Under the pieces are notes generated by a model. The model saw only the letters and a program-made list of their open reading frames with translations, was not told where the DNA came from and did no database searches. Below, piece by piece: positions 37,720-50,638 of a DNA stretch of 64,000 nt. Numbering within the stretch: the stretch's first letter is position 1; the number at the start of each line of letters is the position of its first letter. The position numbers and the translations under genes were made by a program. Source of the stretch: Hevea brasiliensis (taxonomy: Eukaryota > Streptophyta > Magnoliopsida > Malpighiales > Euphorbiaceae); contig NC_079498.1 in assembly GCF_030052815.1 (NCBI RefSeq), forward strand, positions 85,732,992-85,796,991, written 5' to 3'.

Positions 37720-40482
37720 TATAACGCCCTCATTTTAGGTAGTCCGTGCATTTTATTATTCCGATGACTAATGTCTATTCAGACAGCTAGGATGTCTGGA
37801 ACTACACTCAAACTAGAGTAAGGAAATATAAATTGACTGAATACAGACTAAGTAAAATTAAAGAAAAATAAAAGAAATGAAGTACAATTCGGTTAAACGA
37901 GCCGGAATCACGACGATTGGTGACCGTACTAGGAAGCGACTGCGAAGTCAGTTGCTGACCCCAGACCTGTGAGGAACCCTAGGAAATAATTTTTAGAACT
38001 AAATTAGAGGTTTTATGAAGATTAAATAACATTAAAATGTCAAAGAAAATTCAAGAAAATTTGCCAATCGGTAAAGGGAAATTAAAACTCGATGAGCACC
38101 ATGAAGTGCATTTTAGTCATTTCAACCACAAAGTTGAATTTTGACATAAATGTCAACCAAAATAAGAGAGATTAAAACACATAGAATAAATTGAAATTAT
38201 GAATTATGGTATAGAAATGGGAAAAGAAAAGAAAAAGAAAGAAAAGAAATAAAATGCATTTATGAGATGAGTATGACATAAGTAATGATATCATTAAAAA
38301 GTTGTGACCAATAAAATGTTACCAATAATTATAAAGAGGTAAGAAGGGATTAAAATGAGATAAAAATTTCATTAAGTCACCATCATCTTCCTCTTCTTAT
38401 TTCCATGGCCGAATACCCTTTTCCTAGCTCCCACCATTTTTTATTTTTTTAAGTTTTGAATTTCCTCCAAAACTCACACAAAAAATTACACTTGTCTTCA
38501 TTAAAAAAATTTTTTTACACCTTGGGGAAGACGTTGGCAACCATAAGGAGTAGAAATTGTGGAGTTTTCATAAGACCAAGAATTGGTCACAAGAGATTAG
38601 TGCTTATTTCTTCTTCCTTTCTTCACTAAATATTGAGCCAATGCTAAGATGAGTTAAATAATGCATAAAAGTTAAAAAAAGTAAAAGGTTATGTGGGGGT
38701 ACCAATTTCAGAAGCCATGATTTAAAGTGGAAATTGATGCTTTTCATTAATATAAATTAGCTTAGTGATGTTGATTGATGAGTTTATATATATTGGAAGT
38801 GAGATTGCATTGAGTTTGTATGGTGTTGGGAATATTGAGTTAGTTTTGAATTAATTTTAGTACTTTTGCATTATGGCTTGAAATTGAGCATGTTGAGATG
38901 AATTGTTGATCATTTGAAGTGCTATAAATATGAAATGAAGTTTGGGAGTTGGGAGGATTTCAAATTGGCAGTGCTGATTTTTCAGTGCAGGAAATTGAAC
39001 CTTAAGTCCAATGTGGTTTTTAAGCCATAAGTTGATTTGTGTTGCTCCAATTAGTGTCAGGCTAATTGAAGATAAAATCTAGGACAATTTGCCACATTTT
39101 TTATGAAGAAACCATGCCCAAAAATTATCCCTAACCTGGCCTAAAATTGGCTTGAATCCGGGTAACCCTAATCTGGACCTGGAAAAATGACCAAATGAAC
39201 AGTAAATGTTCAAATGGCCATAACTCACATTAGGAAGGTCATAATGACCTGATTCTTGAACCATTGGAAAGGGTAAACATAGGAGCACATTTTTCATAAA
39301 GAACATAGAACCCAAATCTGCCTCTAACCAAGTCAAATTGTTATCACAAGTTAGATTAACAAAACAGTCCAGAACCAATTTGTTCAGAATTTGTTGGACA
39401 TAGGTTTACTAGACTTGTTTTGGTAAAAAGGCCATAATTTGGTCTAAAAAATTGCAAAAGCAATGAAACTAGTGTCAAAAATTTTATACGACATAGATCT
39501 ACAATATTGATATTTTAACCAGAACCCATAAACTAAGGGAACTAGGCTAAATTGCTAGAACAAGTTAGTACGCCAAATCTTGGAATTTGCCTCAATCACC
39601 ACCTGACCCCAGAACAGAATTTATACCATAACTTTCATTAGAAAATCCAAAATGGGATGAGCCAAACTATTTTGGAAACTAAAGAGATAGGGCTTCAACT
39701 TTAATTTAGAAACTATTCTCAAATTTGAGTGTAAGAACCCTAAAATGGGAGTCAAAACCACTGACCTAAACATGAAATCTTGTAGACACAGGGCACCTGA
39801 GTCTAGGCCAGTTAATTTGCTATAATTAATACTACAAGACCTAAAAAATTGTAATTCAAAATTCTAACTAATCATAAGACGTAGGTAATAACTTCTATGA
39901 AGAACATTGGGCCTAAAAGTGGTTGTAACATGTCCAAATAATTAGGAAAAAATTGACTCCATAATCTATCTGGTTCTAGAACTTGAGTGAGTTAAGGAAC
40001 CAGTTTTGGTTATTTGACCATAACTTGAGTTATAAAACTTCAAATGACATGATTCAAAAAAGGAAAACAAAAAAAAGACATATTAGAACAACTTCCATGA
40101 TGGAAGTGTAGCCAAACAGTGGCCATATCTTAGCCAAATTGCTAGGAGAAGATAAGATACCAAATCTGGATCTAAAGAAAGGTTCAAGATATTATGTGAT
40201 ACATGACATGTAAATTACCTACATGAATTGCTAAATGCATAAGTTACATGAAAATGAAAGAGGAACCTTTTTTCCTACTATAAATTGACATGAAACTCCT
40301 ATAAAGCACTAATAGTGCATGACATGAAATGATAAGATCATAAGTAATTAGAAATATTTAAATTGCCCAAAGTATACCTAGACTTATTTACATAGCATGG
40401 ATCGATTGGTATACCAATTAGGGACTCAGATTGCAGTACTGCCAATAGGAATAATCATTGATAGATAGTATATGTCTGATAT
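37720..40482 (+). repeat. Ret-B 3' LTR, first segment
   Basis: Starts TATAACGCCC (G of TG mutated to A). It matches 22442 onward: conserved box 37891-37926, leader, and modules. The donor-like G is mutated here (AGAGATTAGTG near 38596). It is cut by Ret-D; the left duplication copy GATAT is 40478-40482. Confidence 0.92.
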
Positions 40483-41134
40483 TGTGACACCCCTTACCCG
40501 ATTACAGTGTAGCCGAGCAAGTTATGCCACTCAGTGTGCCGGAGTACTCTATTTTATCTGATTTCATTACAGTCCTTGATTTATTTATTCAAAAACTTTA
40601 TTGAAGATTTAGGCTATTTTTACTTTTATCAAAATCTAACTAAATTGGAATTTTCAAAAATTTTAACGATAATCCGACAAAGTGTCGGCTGTAATTTGGA
40701 CTAACAGTTCTTCTGAACCTGCCAAAGACAATTTCAATATATACTCAATTTCTCGAACTTAATAGTCTCAAAAATTTTCAAACATAATGTATCTCAATAC
40801 AGTATCCAGATTTCTCAGAAATCTCATTAGATTTTCAATATCTCAATATTCACAAGTATAATCTCATTATAACTCAAATTCAATTCACATACTAAAATAC
40901 TTACTTTGAATAGCTTCCATAATTCATAGGTTAATTACATGAGTTTATTTTGTACAAGATATACAAATAATTTACAATGTGCTAGGAATGAACAATATAC
41001 ATAACATGTATAAAATGAGCCCTATCTACATGCATTGTTGAGGAGGTGACAATCTTGAACTCTTCTGACACTTCTGCAGATCTGGACTCCAAAAATCTCA
41101 GTCGACAGTCTACTGGTTTTTACCTTCAGTACCT

Positions 41135-41176
41135 GCGCGAGGAAGCAATTCCATCGCGCTAAGCATTTCTGCTTAG
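41135..41176 (-). other. Paired hairpins H1/H2 of Ret-D 3' LTR
   Basis: H1 arms are 41159-41165 and 41170-41176 (CTAAGCA/TGCTTAG). H2 arms are 41135-41140 and 41154-41159 (GCGCGA/TCGCGC). The acceptor-like CAG reads on the minus strand at 41135-41133. Confidence 0.65.
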
Positions 41177-41654
41177 TGGTGCAATAATATAACCAGAAAT
41201 AATATATACAAGTAAAGAAAGAAATAAATGATAATTCAGATACTCAAGAATCAATTTAATTTGGTATGGTATTTCTAGTATCAATGATCTTATATACTAG
41301 TTTGTTCCTCTTTGGAAGTGCTTAGTTTATAACTTTTCAGTAATACTAGCAGGTATATAATTTATTCTATCTTTATTGTATTACAAGTCTGTACGGTTCT
41401 GCAATTTATATTTTTGTTATGTTTCTTTTGCTAATCTCTTTTGCTTATTCATTCAATACTTAATTTAATTGTACTGGATTTTCATTATACTTAACTTAAC
41501 TTAGCTGCCTGAATTGAATAATACTTTAATTGACTGCCCAAGTAACCTATACTAGACGACTGGACTGGATAACGGGTCGTTGGCCTTTGGACACCATGAT
41601 TGCCTCGGGCGTCATACCATGGGACGCAGCGCCTACCATGTATGCGATCGGTAT

Positions 41655-41755
41655 GGCTAAAAAGCCATGATATCACATAATCGGGCATAAAAGCCATAAT
41701 CGGGCATAAAAGCCATGAATACGGGCATAAAGCCATGAATACGGGCATAAAGCCT
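41655..41755 (-). repeat. Short tandem repeat GGCTTTATGCCCG (Ret-D 3' LTR)
   Basis: Four to five units of 18-20 bases, read on the minus strand as GGCTTTATGCCCGTATTCAT and variants. Each unit contains GGC...GCC and could fold as a mini-hairpin. The second copy is at 46480-46580. Confidence 0.85.
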
Positions 41756-44700
41756 TTCGCAGTACTGCTAAAACAATACCCTATTGGCATGCCAAACTAT
41801 CCAAACCAATCTTGTTAGGTATACTAGGGCATTTGATATTTTAAAATGTTAATATATTGTGCTTTATGACTTCATTATTTCATGATAAATTTCAATCATA
41901 ATTCATACATTCATTTGATCATTTATATGATCACAATTCACATCAATTATTCTTTTATACCATTGTATTCAAAATACTTCTCCTCTTTACAATAATGAGA
42001 ACTAATGTCTCATTCATACATTTATATGGTTTATTTATCCATTCATTATGTTATTCATATTGATCACAATTCTAAACAATGGTTCACATGTACCATTGTA
42101 TTCAAAACATTTTTCCTTTCTCATTTATAAATTCAAGAATCTACTTATGTAATTACAAATTTTATATTTTAAGTTGAGTTACTAATATTCTATGAATTCC
42201 ATTTGTGATGGGCATATATGCCCTAACTATCTATTCACATCAATTAGGTGACTTATTTTTCATGTTTCAAGTAATCCATGAATATTTCATGGATTTCAAA
42301 TTTATGGCCTAAATTTCTTTTTAACAATTTTGACTAGGATGCATAGTCCATATTTGTCATACAATTCTAAGCATTTAAGCTTAGAATTGGTTCTAGGTCT
42401 TCATCTTAATTCACTAATCATTTTGATTACTATTCACCATACTAGTCAACCAAAATGTTGACCTTTTTATACTTAATGGATATATTAATTTTAATTACAC
42501 CAAGATCCCACATTTTGAGTTTTACATTTACTAGTATTAATTGCCAATTGCAATTTAAAGTCCCCTAGATGCATTTCTAATTTCAAATTTTGAATTTCAA
42601 GTTTTGGTGTCACTATTCACCTCATTGGTCAACAAAAATGTTGACTTTTGCATAGACAATAGGTACATTGGTTTTAATACTCCCAACATGCCACATTTTG
42701 TATTCAAAACTTGTCGGTTTTGGTCACTTTCTCAAAGCTTAGGTCATTTTGGCGAAATTGCCAATTTTTGGTTTTGGTGACACTATTCACCTCATTGGTT
42801 AACAAAAATGTTGACTTTTGGATAGAAAATAGGTGTATTGGTCTTAACACCTCAAACATACCACATTTTGTATTTCAAACTTGTTGGTATTGGTTGCCAA
42901 TACCATTTTTAAGCTTAATGCTAATTGAGCAAAATTTTCGGTTTTCATGCTTCATCTTTACTGTTCCATTTGTTATTTTTACAGTGGGAATTTGAGGAAA
43001 TGGTAAACATGAAAGTTGTTCCTTATTTTGTCTAGTTGAATTTCCTTTTTTGAATCACTCCATTTGGAGTTTTGTAGCTCAAGTTATGGCCAAAATAAGT
43101 TTCTTTGTTTACGTGCAATTCATCTTTGAGATTTTGGAGTCGCAGATTTTTAGTCCAACTTTGGTCAGTAATTTGATCAAGTTAAGTTCATAATTTGGTC
43201 TAACTTTCTTCATATGAAATGTTCTACTATGCCTTAGGTTTCCATCGGTTCAAGAATCGCCTAAATCCGAGTTTTTTAGAGAGAGTTATAGCCCTCCAAA
43301 CATTACTGCTCAAATGAAAATCTGCAGAGTTACAGGTTTGAATAGTAACTGTGACTGCCATTTGGGTTAGGTTCTGGTCATAATTTGGGGTAGGTTTCTT
43401 CATGAAAGTTGTTTTTCTATGTCTTAAATTGTTTCTGTAAAAATTTCAGGTCAATTGACCAAATCTACAGTGAGTTATGGCCAAATGAATAGTTACTGTT
43501 CATTTGGTCATTCTGCAGGGGCTGTTTGCAGGGTATCCAGATTGGGGCCAAGTTTTGTTCCTCTTGCTTTGGTCTTTTGGGCATGGTTTCTTCAGAAAAA
43601 ATGTGTCATTATAAGCCTAGTTTCATGTCCAATTGGCCAAACATCAATTGGACCTGCACAGCCAAAGTTATGGCTGTGCAAGTGGACTGAATTTTCAGTC
43701 CCTCTGCTGCACTAACAAGGCAGCCTACACATTCACTTGGCTATACTATTTTTCAGTCCAATTCATGGTCAACTTACCTAAAATGGTCACTAATTGACCC
43801 TTATAATGTTATTTCACAATTCCATAAGCTAAATCCAAGTTTCACTTCTCAAAACCCTAATGTCCAATTTAAATTATCCATAAACCTCAATTAGCACACT
43901 AATTCAACATCCATGCATATTCATACCTTAAACATCATTTCTATCCATTCTAAATTCATTAAAACAATCAACCTCATCCTTCCTTAGGGCTGCCAAAAAT
44001 TAAAGATGCCCTAACACATATAACTTACTTCAAACTCTTACAATTTCTTAACTTAAAATGATGCTTTAACAAGGATTATAGGGGTGAGAGTGAAAGGATA
44101 GCACTAACCTCACTTTAACCTCTTGTAGGGCAGATTTCTTCTAGCTAAAACTTCACTTTCCTTCCTTTTCTAGGCTGCCAAAAGCTTCCCCAAGTGATAT
44201 GGTCAAGGTTTAATGAAAGGGGTTAGGGTTTAGTAGTGGAAACAAGAGAGAAATGAAGCTTAAAGGAGCTTTAATGGTGGAACCTCTTCTCTCTCTCTCT
44301 CTCAACGTTTTTTAGGCTGCCCAAGGTTGAAGATGCAGATTGGTTTTTCATATTTTTGGTCTCTTTTATCTCTTTTAATAAGTTTAACAAATTGTGATTG
44401 GTGGAGGAAATTTAAATGACATCATATGATGTCATAATTAGCATTTTCTTTCATTTTCTTTTCTTTTCTTTTCTACTAGCTTCAAATTAATTTTCATCAA
44501 CATTAATTCATATTTTATGTCATAATAATTATTTACTCAACTGGGCAAGTCGGTCAAAAATCACCTCTGAAGGCGAAATGACCAAAATGCCCTCCATTTG
44601 GCTTAACGGGTCAAAATTGTCTGTACCGATAGAAAAATTTTTCTAGGTATTTTCTTGGCATTCCAATGCCATAGGAACCTCAATAACCCTTCTCTGGAGT

Positions 44701-44975
44701 CCCAAAAATTATTTTAAAATTTTTCCCCCGGGTCTAGGGCTCCTCGTTGCGAGAACCGCAACTTACCTCTGGTTACCCATCGCTTGGGCACCGGCTCGTT
44801 TAACTTGGTTGTATTTTATTTCTAAAATTTTTACTATATTTTTCTTATTAATATTTGAATTAATTCTGGTCCCTCACTTTAGTTTAAATATTTTTCCGGA
44901 TGTTCTAGCTGTCCGGACCGACACCGGTCACCAGAACAGTAGAATGTACGGAGTTGCTACCGGGAGGGTGTTACA

Positions 44976-45330
44976 ACTCTTCCCCTCTAATTTAAATTTC
45001 GTCCTCGAAATTTACCCAATGTAAATAGCCAAGGAGCTAATACCTCTTTATTTCTTCACCTTTCCGTGTTATCCTACTTCACTTTCTCCTTAGTCTCAAT
45101 CCTATCCTAAAACAGTTATGTACTCATCCTTTTTCATCTTAAATATAGTCTCCTTCTCATCTCCATTCGCTATCTCATTGTCTCTTCACTCTCCTATTCC
45201 ATACCTTAACCTAAAATAAACAGGAAATACAGATCTGCAATAGTGTCACCTCGACTCTTATGAATGCAATGCATGGTATGCAATCTATCTAGGTCCAGAA
45301 ATGCCTAAATCGCGCTCTGATACCACTAAA
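44976..45330 (-). other. Ret-D internal core (355 bp, no proteins)
   Basis: Minus-strand order: primer site (TGGTATCAGAGC, 45325-45314), leader with GACCTAGATAGATTGCATACC and GTCGAGGTGACAC (both seen in Ret-F leader wording), the gag start context GGTTAAGGTATGG followed within two codons by a stop, a purine-rich tail, a perfect stem AAATTTCG/CGAAATTT (44994-45013), and polypurine AGAGGGGAAGAGT. It keeps only what is needed in cis for reverse transcription plus a short spacer. Confidence 0.9.
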
Positions 45331-48300
45331 TCTGACACCCCTTACCCGACTACAGTGTAGCCGAGCAAGTTATGCCACTCAGTGTGCCGAAGCACTCTAT
45401 TTTATCTGATTTCATTACAGTCCTTGATTTATTTATTCAAAAACTTTATTGAAGATTTAGGCTATTTTTACTTTTATCAAAATCTAACTAAATTGGAAAT
45501 TTCAAAAATTTTAACGATAATCCGACAAAGTGTCGGCTGTAATTTGGACTAACAGTTCTTCTGAACCTGCCAAAGACAATTTCAATATATACTCAATTTC
45601 TCGAACTTAATAGTCTCAAAAATTTTCAAACATAATGTATCTCAATACAGTATCCAGATTTCTCAGAAATCTCATTAGATTTTCAATATCTCAATATTCA
45701 CAAGTATAATCTCAATATAACTCAAATTCAATTCACATACTAAAATACTTACTTTGAATAGCTTCCATAATTCATAGGTTAATTACATGAGTTTATTTTG
45801 TACAAGATATACAAATAATTTACAATGTGCTAGGAATGAACAATATACATAACATGTATAAAATGAGCCCTATCTACATGCATTGCTGAGGAGGTGACAA
45901 TCTTGAACTCTTCTGACACTTCTGCAGATCTGGACTCCAAAAATCTCGATCGACCACTGGTTTTTACCTTGATGCACTGCGAGGAAGCAATTCCATCGCG
46001 CTAAGCATTTCTGCTTAGTGGTGCAATAATATAACCAGAAATAATATATACAAGTAAAGAAAGAAATAAATGATATCAATTTAATTTGGTATGGTATTTC
46101 TAGTATCAACGATCTTATATACTAGTTTGTTCCTCTTTGGAAGTGCTTAGTTTATAAATTTTCAATAATACTAGCGGTATATAATTTATTCTATCTTTAT
46201 TGTATTACAAGTCCATGCAGTTCTGCAATTTATATTTTTGTTATGATTCTTTTGCTAATCTCTTTTGCTTATTCATTCAATACTTAATTTAATTGTACTG
46301 GATTTTCATTATACTTAACTTAACTTAGCTGCCTGAATTGAATAATACTTTAATTGACTGCCCAAGTAACCTATACTAGACGACTGGACTGGATAACGGG
46401 TCGTTGGCACTGGACACCGCGGTGCCTCGGGCCGTCAAATCATGGGACGCAGAACGTCTACCATGTATGCAGTCAGTATGGCTAAAAAGCCATGATATCA
46501 CATAATCGAGCATAAAAGCCATGAAATCGGGCATAAAAGCCATGAATACGGGCATAAAGCCATGAATACAGGCATAAAGCCTTTCGCAGTACTGCTAAAA
46601 CAATACCCTATTGGCATGCCAAACTATCCAAACCAATCTTGTTAGGTATACTAGGGCATTTGATATCTTAAAATGTTAATATATTGTGCTTTATGACTTC
46701 ATTATTTCATGATAAATTTCAATCATAATTCATACATTCATTTGATCATTTATATGATCACAATTCACATCAATTATTCTTTTATACCATTGTATTCAAA
46801 ATACTTCTCCTCTTTACAATAATGAGAACTAATGTCTCATTCATACATTTATATGGTTTATTTATCCATTCATTATGTTATTCATATTGATCACAATTCT
46901 AAACAATGGTTCACATGTACCATTGTATTCAAAACATTTTTCCTTTCTCATTTATACATTCAAGAATCTACTTATGTAATTACAAATTTTATATTTCAAG
47001 TTGAGTTACTAATATTCTATGAATTCCATTTGTGATGGGCATATATGCCCTAACTATCTATTCACATCAATTAGGTGACTTATTTTTCATGTTTCAAGTA
47101 ATCCATGAATATTTCATGGATTTCAAATTTATGGCCTAAATTTCTTTTTAACAATTTTGACTAGGATGCATAGTCCATATTTGTCATACAATTCTAAGCA
47201 TTTAAGCTTAGAATTGGTTCTAGGTCTTCATCTTAATTCACTAATCATTTTGATTACTATTCACCATACTAGTCAACCAAAATGTTGACCTTTTTATACT
47301 TAATGGATATATTAATTTTAATTACACCAAGATCCCACATTTTGAGTTTTACATTTACTAGTATTAATTGCCAATTGCAATTTAAAGTCCCCTAGATGCA
47401 TTTCTAATTTCAAATTTTGAATTTCAAGTTTTGGTGTCACTATTCACCTCATTGGTCAACAAAAATGTTGACTTTTGCATAGACAATAGGTACATTGGTT
47501 TTAATACTCCCAACATACCACATTTTGTATTCAAAACTTGTTGGTTTTGGTCACTTTCTCAAAGCTTAGGTCATTTTGGCAAAATTGCTAATTTTTGGTT
47601 TTGGTGACACTATTCACCTCATTGGTCAACAAAAATGTTGACTTTTGGATAGAAAATAGGTGTATTGGTCTTAACACCTCAAACATACCACATTTTGTAT
47701 TTCAAACTTGTTGGTATTGGTTGCCAATACCATTTTTAAGCTTAATGCTAATTGAGCAAAATTTTCGGTTTTCATGCTTCATCTTTACTGTTCCATTTGT
47801 TATTTTTAAAGTGGGAATTTGAGGAAATGGTAAACATGAAAGTTGTTCCTTATTTTGTCTAGTTGAATTTCCTTTTTTGAATCACTCCATTTGGAGTTTT
47901 GTATCTCAAGTTATGGCCAAAATAAGTTTACTGTTCACGTGCACTGTTCATGCTGAGATTTTGGGTCTGGCAGATTTTTAGTCCAACTTTGGTCAGTAAT
48001 TTGATCAAGTTAAGTTCATAATTTGGTCTAACTTTCTTCATATGAAATGTTCTACTATGCCTTAGGTTTCCATCGGTTCAAGAATCGCCTAAATCCGAGT
48101 TTTCTAGAGAGAGTTATAGCCCTCCAAACATTACTGCTCAAATGAAAATCTGCAGAGTTGCAGGTTTGAACAGTTACTGTGACTGCCATTTGGGTTAGGT
48201 TCTGGTCATAATTTGGGGTAGGTTTCTTCATGAAAGTTGTTTGTCTATGTCTTAACTTGTTGCTGTAAAAATTTCAGGTCAATTGACCAAATCTACAGTG

Positions 48301-49809
48301 AGTTATGGCCAAATGAACAGTTACTGTTCATTTGATCATTCTGCAGGGGCTGTTTGCAGGGTATCCGGATTGGGGCCAAGTTTTGGTCCTCTTGCTTTGG
48401 TCTTTTGGGCATGGTTTCTTCAGCAAAAATGTGTCATTATAAGCCTAGTTTCATGTCTAATTGGCCAAACATCAATTGGACCTACACAGCCAAAGTTATG
48501 GCTGTGCAAGTGGACTGAATTTTCAGTCCCTCTGCTGCACTAACAAGGCAGCCTACACATTCACTTGGCTATACTATTTTTCAGTCCAATTCATGGTCAA
48601 CATACCTAAAATGGTCACTAATTGACCCTTATAATGTTCTTTCACAATTCCATAAGCTAAATCCAAGTTTCACTTCTCAAAACCCTAATGTCCAATTTAA
48701 ATTATCCATAAACCTCAATTAGCACACTAATTCAACATCCATGCATATTCATACCTTAAACATCATTTCTATCTATTCTAAATTCATTAAAACAATCAAC
48801 CTCATCCTTCCTTAGGGCTGCCAAAAATTAAAGATGCCCTAACACATATAACTTACTTCAAACTCTTACAATTTCTTAACTTAAAATGATGCTTTAACAA
48901 GGATTATAGGGGTGAGAGTGAAAGGATAGCACTAACCTCACTTTAACCTCTTGTAGGGCAGATTTCTTCTAGCTAAAACTTCACTTTCCTTCCTTTTCTA
49001 GGCTGCCAAAAGCTTCCCCAAGTGATATGGTCAAGGTTTAATGAAAGGGGTTAGGGTTTAGTAGTGGAAACAAGAGAGAAATGAAGCTTAAAGGAGCTTT
49101 AATGGTGGAACCTCTTCTCTCTCTCTCTCTCTCAACGTTTTTTAGGCTGCCCAAGGTTGAAGATGCAGATTGGTTTTTCATATTTTTGGTCTCTTTTATC
49201 TCTTTTAATAAGTTTAACAAATTGTGATTGGTGGAGGAAATTTAAATGACATCATATGATGTCATAATTAGCATTTTCTTTCATTTTCTTTTCTTTTCTT
49301 TTCTACTAGCTTCAAATTAATTTTCATCAACATTAATTCATATTTTATGTCATAATAATTATTTACTCAACTGGGCAAGTCGGTCAAAAATTACCTCTGA
49401 AGGCGAAATGACCAAAATGCCCTCCGTTTGGCTTAACGGGTCAAAATTGTCTGTACCGATAGAAAAATTTTTCTAGGTATTTTCTTGGCATTCTAATGCC
49501 ATAGGAACCTCAATAACCCTTCTCTGGAGTCCCAAAAATTATTTTAAAATTTTCCCCCCCCGGTCTAGGGCTCCTCGTTGCGAGAACCGCAACTTACCTC
49601 TGGTTACCCATCGCTTGGGCACCGGCTCGTTTAACTTGGTTGTATTTTATTTCTAAAATTTTTACTATATTTTTCTTATTAATAATATTTGAGTTAATTT
49701 TGGTCCCTCACTTTAGTTTAAATATTTTTCCGGACATTCTAGCTGTCCGGACTGACACCGGTCACCAGAACAGTAGAATGTACGGAGTTGCTACCGGGAG
49801 GGTGTTACA
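45331..49809 (-). repeat. Ret-D 5' LTR (4479 bp, reverse strand)
   Basis: Plus-strand start TCTGACACCCC (one base changed from TGTGAC) and end GGGTGTTACA. It matches 40483-44975 with scattered substitutions and small indels, for example a shortened H2 region (near 45976-46000) and a changed tandem repeat (46480-46580). The conserved box lies at 49602-49636, the palindrome at 49247-49264, and the donor-like site at 48936-48929. Confidence 0.95.
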
Positions 49810-49814
49810 GATAT

Positions 49815-50633
49815 GATTGTTCTACAGGCTTTATGCCTACCTGTTGACCATTGTGCCTGATTTTATTTCTGGCTTTATGCTTGCCCGCTAGCCTTGTGCC
49901 TGAAATGACAAATGTATACACGTTAGACATACGGATGTTTAACTAGTATACTCCCGTGTATCCAGTCTTTATAGTTTGTTATAGGTTACTTGGGCAAAAA
50001 TATCAGTAATAAACCCTAAATTTTAAATAATTACATGAAGAGATCACAGATATGAGTAATAAGACTGAACATGGAATAAATGAATAGAAAAGATCCGGAT
50101 TAACATAATTGCTTCCAAAGTTCTATAAACATGTAAAAGACTATAAACTCATGAAATCTATATTTCTTTATAAAGTTATACGTGAAATTAATATTTCAAT
50201 TATTTAGTTATTTTTATTTCAATTTATGCACCACTAAGCATTATGCTTAGCGCGATAGATTGTTTCCTCGCGTAGATATAGGAGACTAACACCGGCAGTC
50301 GTAGCAATAGTAGTAGACTCTAGCTAGGATCTTAACTATATCTGCTATAGTATCAGTGTCACCTCAGCAGTCTATTTTGGTAGGGTTCATGTAAATTTAG
50401 ATTTTGCATTTTGATCATTGTACATAAGTAAACATTGTAAATTATTTTCAGATATATAATTAAATTTTGGATTGTATATAATTGCACATTATTGTATGTA
50501 ATGTTATGTGAATGAAATGAAAGTTTATTTTCTTGAAAATTTTATGAGTAATGATATGATATGGTAGGGTGCTCCGACACCGAATGTAGCACACATTGCT
50601 CGACTACACTGTAGACGGGTGAGGGGTGTTACA
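49815..50633 (+). repeat. Ret-B 3' LTR, second segment
   Basis: Continues the LTR after Ret-D, matching 25185-26205. H1 is at 50234-50250 and H2 at 50250-50273. Roughly 200 bases present in the 5' copy (about 25940-26137) are missing near 50565. Ends GGGGTGTTACA, followed by the duplication AAAAT. Confidence 0.92.
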
Positions 50634-50638
50634 AAAAT

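Larger units (their letters stand above)
40483..44975 (-). repeat. Ret-D 3' LTR (4493 bp, reverse strand)
   Basis: Plus-strand ends are TGTGACACCCC (40483) and GGGTGTTACA (44975). On the minus strand the order is: conserved box 44806-44771, perfect palindrome TGACATCATATGATGTCA (44417-44434), CT-rich leader near 44300, donor-like GTTAGTGC at 44108-44101, modules, mini-hairpin repeats 41755-41655, hairpins H1/H2 41176-41135, and an 18-base hairpin region with CCGACA/TGTCGG near 40675-40690. Open frames of 80-100 codons inside are not supported as genes. Confidence 0.95.
40483..49809 (-). mobile_element. Ret-D: non-autonomous Gypsy element, 4.5-kb LTRs around a 355-bp core, reverse strand
   Basis: Exact GATAT duplications (40478-40482 and 49810-49814) flank a 9327-bp unit made of two nearly identical LTRs, 45331-49809 (5' by orientation) and 40483-44975 (3'), separated by only 355 bases. 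Minus-strand reading gives TGTAACACCCTCCCGG at each LTR start, a primer site directly after the first LTR, and a polypurine tract directly before the second. No gag or pol remains. LTR similarity is high along the whole length and the target duplication is exact, so it moved fairly recently with proteins supplied by another element. Confidence 0.95.
22442..50633 (+). mobile_element. Ret-B: non-autonomous Gypsy element with gag remnant, split by Ret-C and Ret-D
   Basis: Flanked by exact AAAAT duplications (22437-22441 and 50634-50638) inside the Ret-A 5' LTR. Pieces: 5' LTR 22442-26205, primer site, gag remnant (26349-27487, resuming after Ret-C), a short tail, polypurine tract, 3' LTR 37720-40482 plus 49815-50633. 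With the two insertions removed, its internal part is only about 1.56 kb and has no reverse transcriptase or integrase. Its LTR aligns along its length with that of Ret-A, so B and A are sister families. Confidence 0.92.

Noticed and set aside
42711..43715. Open frames of 86-94 codons inside the Ret-D LTR, repeated at 47595-48543
   Set aside because: Present in both LTRs only because the LTRs are copies; they run antisense to the element and overlap the degenerate module ladder.
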